From an uncultured Bacteroides sp. (GTDB taxonomy: Bacteria > Bacteroidota > Bacteroidia > Bacteroidales > Bacteroidaceae): DNA of 64,000 nucleotides. Numbering within the stretch: position 1 is the stretch's first letter; each line of letters starts with the position of its first letter. The stretch covers positions 1 through 64,000 of the forward strand of contig URDR01000002.1 of the NCBI GenBank assembly GCA_900546645.1. The letters run 5' to 3'. Below are positions 61,379 to 64,000 of the stretch, in pieces. Position numbers and translations under genes: made by a program. The notes under the pieces were generated by a model. It searched no databases and was not told where the DNA came from. It was given only the letters and a program-made list of their open reading frames with translations.

Positions 61379-63919
61379 TTATCCGCAGCGGGAAGAACCG
61401 CAGGTTTTACAGATAAGACAACCTTCTTGATAAACTAAAGTTTCATGACCACAGTTCGGACATTTAACTCCTTTGGCTTCTGTACCGTCTTGTACGTATT
61501 TCTTTAAAGCACGAACTACACCATTTTTCCAAGTGTTGATATTCTCACTGTCAAGCTGAAGTGAGTCAACCAACTTGATTACCTGTTCAATAGGCATACG
61601 CCAGCGCAATACGCCAGAAATAAGTTTTGCATAGTTCCAGTATTCTTTATTGAATTTTTCAGAAAGTCCTTCGATCGTCATTTTATAACCCCGTTTGTTT
61701 TCAAACTGGAAGTCATAACGCTTCACACCATCTTCATCGTAGTTTTTGATAATGCGTCCGCAGGTTACTGACTTAGGCAGCAGGATGCCCTCTTCATCAT
61801 CTTGCAGACCTGTGAAGATTTCGTAGGGATGTCCGTCGAGTATGCCCACAAATGCAACCCATTTCTCTTTGTTGTTTTGGAAGCGAACAACATCAGCTTC
61901 CAATACTTTCGGGCGCACTTCTACTACTTGAGGCGGCTTACAGTGGCATTCTTCTTCTTTTTTCTTTTCTTTTTTTGTAGAAATCAAAACTCCGGCGCGT
62001 GAGCCATCACGATAGACTGTACATCCTTTGCATCCAGAACGCCATGCTTCTACATAAAGGCGGTTTACGAGACCTTCATCCACATTGTTGGGAAGGTTGA
62101 TGGTTACGCTGATAGAGTGGTCAACCCATTTTTGGATGCGTCCCTGCATTTTGACTTTCATCAGCCAGTCTACATCGTTTGATGTTGCTTTATAATAAGG
62201 TGACTTCGCAACCAGTTCATCAATTTCTTCTTGGCTATATCGCTTGTCCGGATCATATCCGTTTATTTTCATCCAAGTAAGGAACTTATGGTGGAATACC
62301 ACGTATTCTTCAAAAGCATCTCCTGTTTCATCTATAAAGTCAACGTGTACATTCGCATCGTTGGGGTTTACTTTGCGGCGGCGTTTGTAAACCGGCATGA
62401 AGACCGGTTCAATACCTGATGTAGTTTGAGTCATCAAGCTGGTTGTTCCGGTAGGAGCAATGGTCAGACAGGCAATATTGCGTCGTCCGTATTGCTTCAT
62501 TTCTTCATATAGAGCAGGGTCTGCCTCTTTGATGCGGTTGATGAACGGGTTGTTCTTTTCACGTTCGGCGTCGTAGATTTTAAAAGCTCCGCGTTCTTTT
62601 GCCATATTGACAGAAGAACGGTAAGCTTCCAGAGCTATTGTTTTATGAACTTTTTCAGAAAAGTCGGTTGCCTCTTCTGTTCCATAGTGTAATCCCATGG
62701 CAGCCAGCATGTCTCCTTCGGCAGTAATACCTACACCGGTACGGCGTCCGAGACCAGATTTCTGGTATATTTTCTCCCACAGATGACGTTCGCTTCCTTT
62801 CACCTCTTCGCTTTCCGGGTCCGATTCAATCTTGTCCATGATTCGTTCAATCTTTTCCAACTCCAGGTCGATGATGTCATCCATAATGCGCTGAGCCAGT
62901 GCAATATGTTTTTTGAACAAGTCGAAATCAAAGTATGCTTCCGGGGTAAACGGATTAATCACGTAAGAATACAGATTGATGGCAAGCAGTCGGCAAGAGT
63001 CGTATGGACACAAGGGTATTTCCCCGCACGGATTGGTAGATACGGTGCGGAAGCCTAAGTCTGCATAACAGTCGGGAACTGATTCACGTATGATGGTATC
63101 CCAAAACAAAACACCCGGTTCAGCCGATTTCCATGCATTGTGTACAATCTTTTTCCATAATGCAGCAGCATTGATTTCCTTTTGTACAGTGGGATGTTCA
63201 GAGTTGATGGGGAAGCGCTGTGTATACATGCGGTTTTCTACAGCAGCTTGCATGAACTCGTCGTCCAGTTTTACAGATACATTAGCTCCGGTAACTTTTC
63301 CCTCCGTCATTTTGGCATCGATAAACGACTCAGAATCGGGGTGCTGGATTGACACGCTCAGCATGAGGGCTCCTCGGCGTCCGTCCTGTGCCACTTCGCG
63401 GGTAGAGTTTGAATAGCGTTCCATGAAAGGAACCAGTCCGGTAGAAGTCAGTGCGGAGTTTTTTACGGGAGAGCCTTTAGGACGGATGTGTGACAAATCA
63501 TGCCCTACACCTCCACGTCGCTTCATTAATTGAACCTGTTCTTCATCAATACGGATAATAGCTCCGTATGAATCGGCATCTCCATCCAGTCCAATGACAA
63601 AGCAGTTTGACAGAGAGGCTACCTGAAAGTCATTGCCGATACCGGTCATTGGACTTCCTTGGGGCACAATGTAAGTGAAGTGATCGAATAAATCGAACAA
63701 TTCCTGTGAGCTTAATCCGTTCGGATATTTGGCTTCGATGCGTGCCACCTCATTGGCAAGTCGCCAATGCATGTCTTCTGGGGATTTTTCATAAATATTT
63801 CCAAAAGAATCTTTCACTGCATACTTATTTACCCAAACGCGGGCTGCAAGTTCGTCTCCTTTGAAATACTGTAATGAAGCTTCAAAAGCTTCATCGTAGC
63901 TATACGTTTTTTTTTCCAC
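61379..63919 (-). CDS. nrdJ: Adenosylcobalamin-dependent (class II) ribonucleotide reductase
   Basis: A 846-aa class II reductase that makes deoxyribonucleotides with B12 and needs no oxygen. Key blocks are MKRRGGVGHDLSHIRP, VSTNPCGEIPLCPYDSCRLLAINLYSYV (active-site region), TGVGITAEGDMLAAMGL and CLTIAPTGTTSLMTQTTSGIEPVFMP. The C-terminus has a CPNCGH and CKTCGSSRCG zinc-ribbon-like tail that probably re-reduces the active site. The start is GTG at 63919; the frame stays open upstream to the window edge, but the next in-frame residues do not look like family sequence. No gene is seen in 63920-64000. Confidence 0.95.
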   Translation of the reverse strand: MEKKTYSYDEAFEASLQYFKGDELAARVWVNKYAVKDSFGNIYEKSPEDMHWRLANEVARIEAKYPNGLSSQELFDLFDHFTYIVPQGSPMTGIGNDFQVASLSNCFVIGLDGDADSYGAIIRIDEEQVQLMKRRGGVGHDLSHIRPKGSPVKNSALTSTGLVPFMERYSNSTREVAQDGRRGALMLSVSIQHPDSESFIDAKMTEGKVTGANVSVKLDDEFMQAAVENRMYTQRFPINSEHPTVQKEINAAALWKKIVHNAWKSAEPGVLFWDTIIRESVPDCYADLGFRTVSTNPCGEIPLCPYDSCRLLAINLYSYVINPFTPEAYFDFDLFKKHIALAQRIMDDIIDLELEKIERIMDKIESDPESEEVKGSERHLWEKIYQKSGLGRRTGVGITAEGDMLAAMGLHYGTEEATDFSEKVHKTIALEAYRSSVNMAKERGAFKIYDAEREKNNPFINRIKEADPALYEEMKQYGRRNIACLTIAPTGTTSLMTQTTSGIEPVFMPVYKRRRKVNPNDANVHVDFIDETGDAFEEYVVFHHKFLTWMKINGYDPDKRYSQEEIDELVAKSPYYKATSNDVDWLMKVKMQGRIQKWVDHSISVTINLPNNVDEGLVNRLYVEAWRSGCKGCTVYRDGSRAGVLISTKKEKKKEEECHCKPPQVVEVRPKVLEADVVRFQNNKEKWVAFVGILDGHPYEIFTGLQDDEEGILLPKSVTCGRIIKNYDEDGVKRYDFQFENKRGYKMTIEGLSEKFNKEYWNYAKLISGVLRWRMPIEQVIKLVDSLQLDSENINTWKNGVVRALKKYVQDGTEAKGVKCPNCGHETLVYQEGCLICKTCGSSRCG

Positions 63920-64000
63920 GATGTTGATGGTATATAATAAGTTTGTTATTTTGCAGGCTTGGGTTGTAGAAGTTTCGCCTTTGTCAATAACGAACGCTGC

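Noticed and set aside
63920..64000. Upstream extension of nrdJ to the window edge
   Set aside because: The frame is open for 27 codons, but there is no ATG and the family sequence begins at the GTG-initiated EKKTYSYDEAFE; the extension probably reflects chance.

Overview
The window looks like chromosomal DNA from a gut Bacteroidales, most likely Bacteroides or Phocaeicola. The evidence is a SusC/SusD pair, Mfa/FimA-type lipoprotein fimbriae, DUF3575/DUF3868/DUF4954/DUF5020 families, a two-subunit methylmalonyl-CoA mutase, a B12-dependent ribonucleotide reductase, a GH29 fucosidase, and many promoters of the Bacteroides sigma-ABfr type (-7 box TAnnTTTG). I see no rRNA, tRNA, CRISPR array, insertion sequence or complete prophage.

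Layout. 1-7.2 kb: a small hypothetical gene, a long non-coding leader, an orphan susC-susD pair with a strong terminator, a repeat-rich spacer and a solitary tyrosine recombinase. 7.3-15.1 kb: housekeeping genes hflX, a DUF4954 beta-helix protein, a TlpA-like thioredoxin protein, a 52-aa Pmp3-type membrane peptide, class I fumarase and a Ca2+/Na+ antiporter. 15.2-33.1 kb: an accessory block with an AraC-family regulator followed by a nine-gene fimbrial locus (DUF3575, DUF3868, Mfa2/FimB anchor, Mfa1-type shaft, then five further lipoproteins). The last gene is split by a frameshift at an A8 tract. The block is bracketed by two identical 33-bp direct repeats. 33.1-33.5 kb: a compact minus-strand unit with promoter, hairpins and a 30-aa ORF. 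33.6-48.1 kb: fucosidase; DUF5020 plus NCS2 purine permease; methylmalonyl-CoA mutase mutA-mutB; and a five-gene MacAB-TolC-like efflux operon. 48.2-64 kb: glucokinase, L19, a 5'-nucleotidase split over two genes, a GH3/beta-lactamase fusion, ferredoxin, S16, an esterase, an OPT transporter, a secreted HExxH protein, a HAD phosphatase, FolB and NrdJ.

How the parts work together. The fimbrial block is the coherent accessory system. An AraC regulator sits upstream of a promoter preceded by 21-bp-spaced direct repeats. The operon then encodes an outer-membrane barrel and OmpA-like accessory proteins, an anchor, the shaft and a set of probable tip or minor subunits. Fumarase and methylmalonyl-CoA mutase belong to the fumarate-succinate-propionate route of Bacteroides; the mutase shares its cobalamin requirement with NrdJ.

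Beyond the genes, three intergenic regions (about 5.65, 21.9 and 49.4 kb) carry degenerate repeats built from alternating units of about 11 bp. A roughly 100-bp dispersed repeat occurs at 5.84 kb and, inverted, at 55.3 kb. These non-coding structures, the 33-bp repeats around the fimbrial block, the A8 frameshift and the small minus-strand unit at 33.1-33.5 kb are the observations most worth following up.
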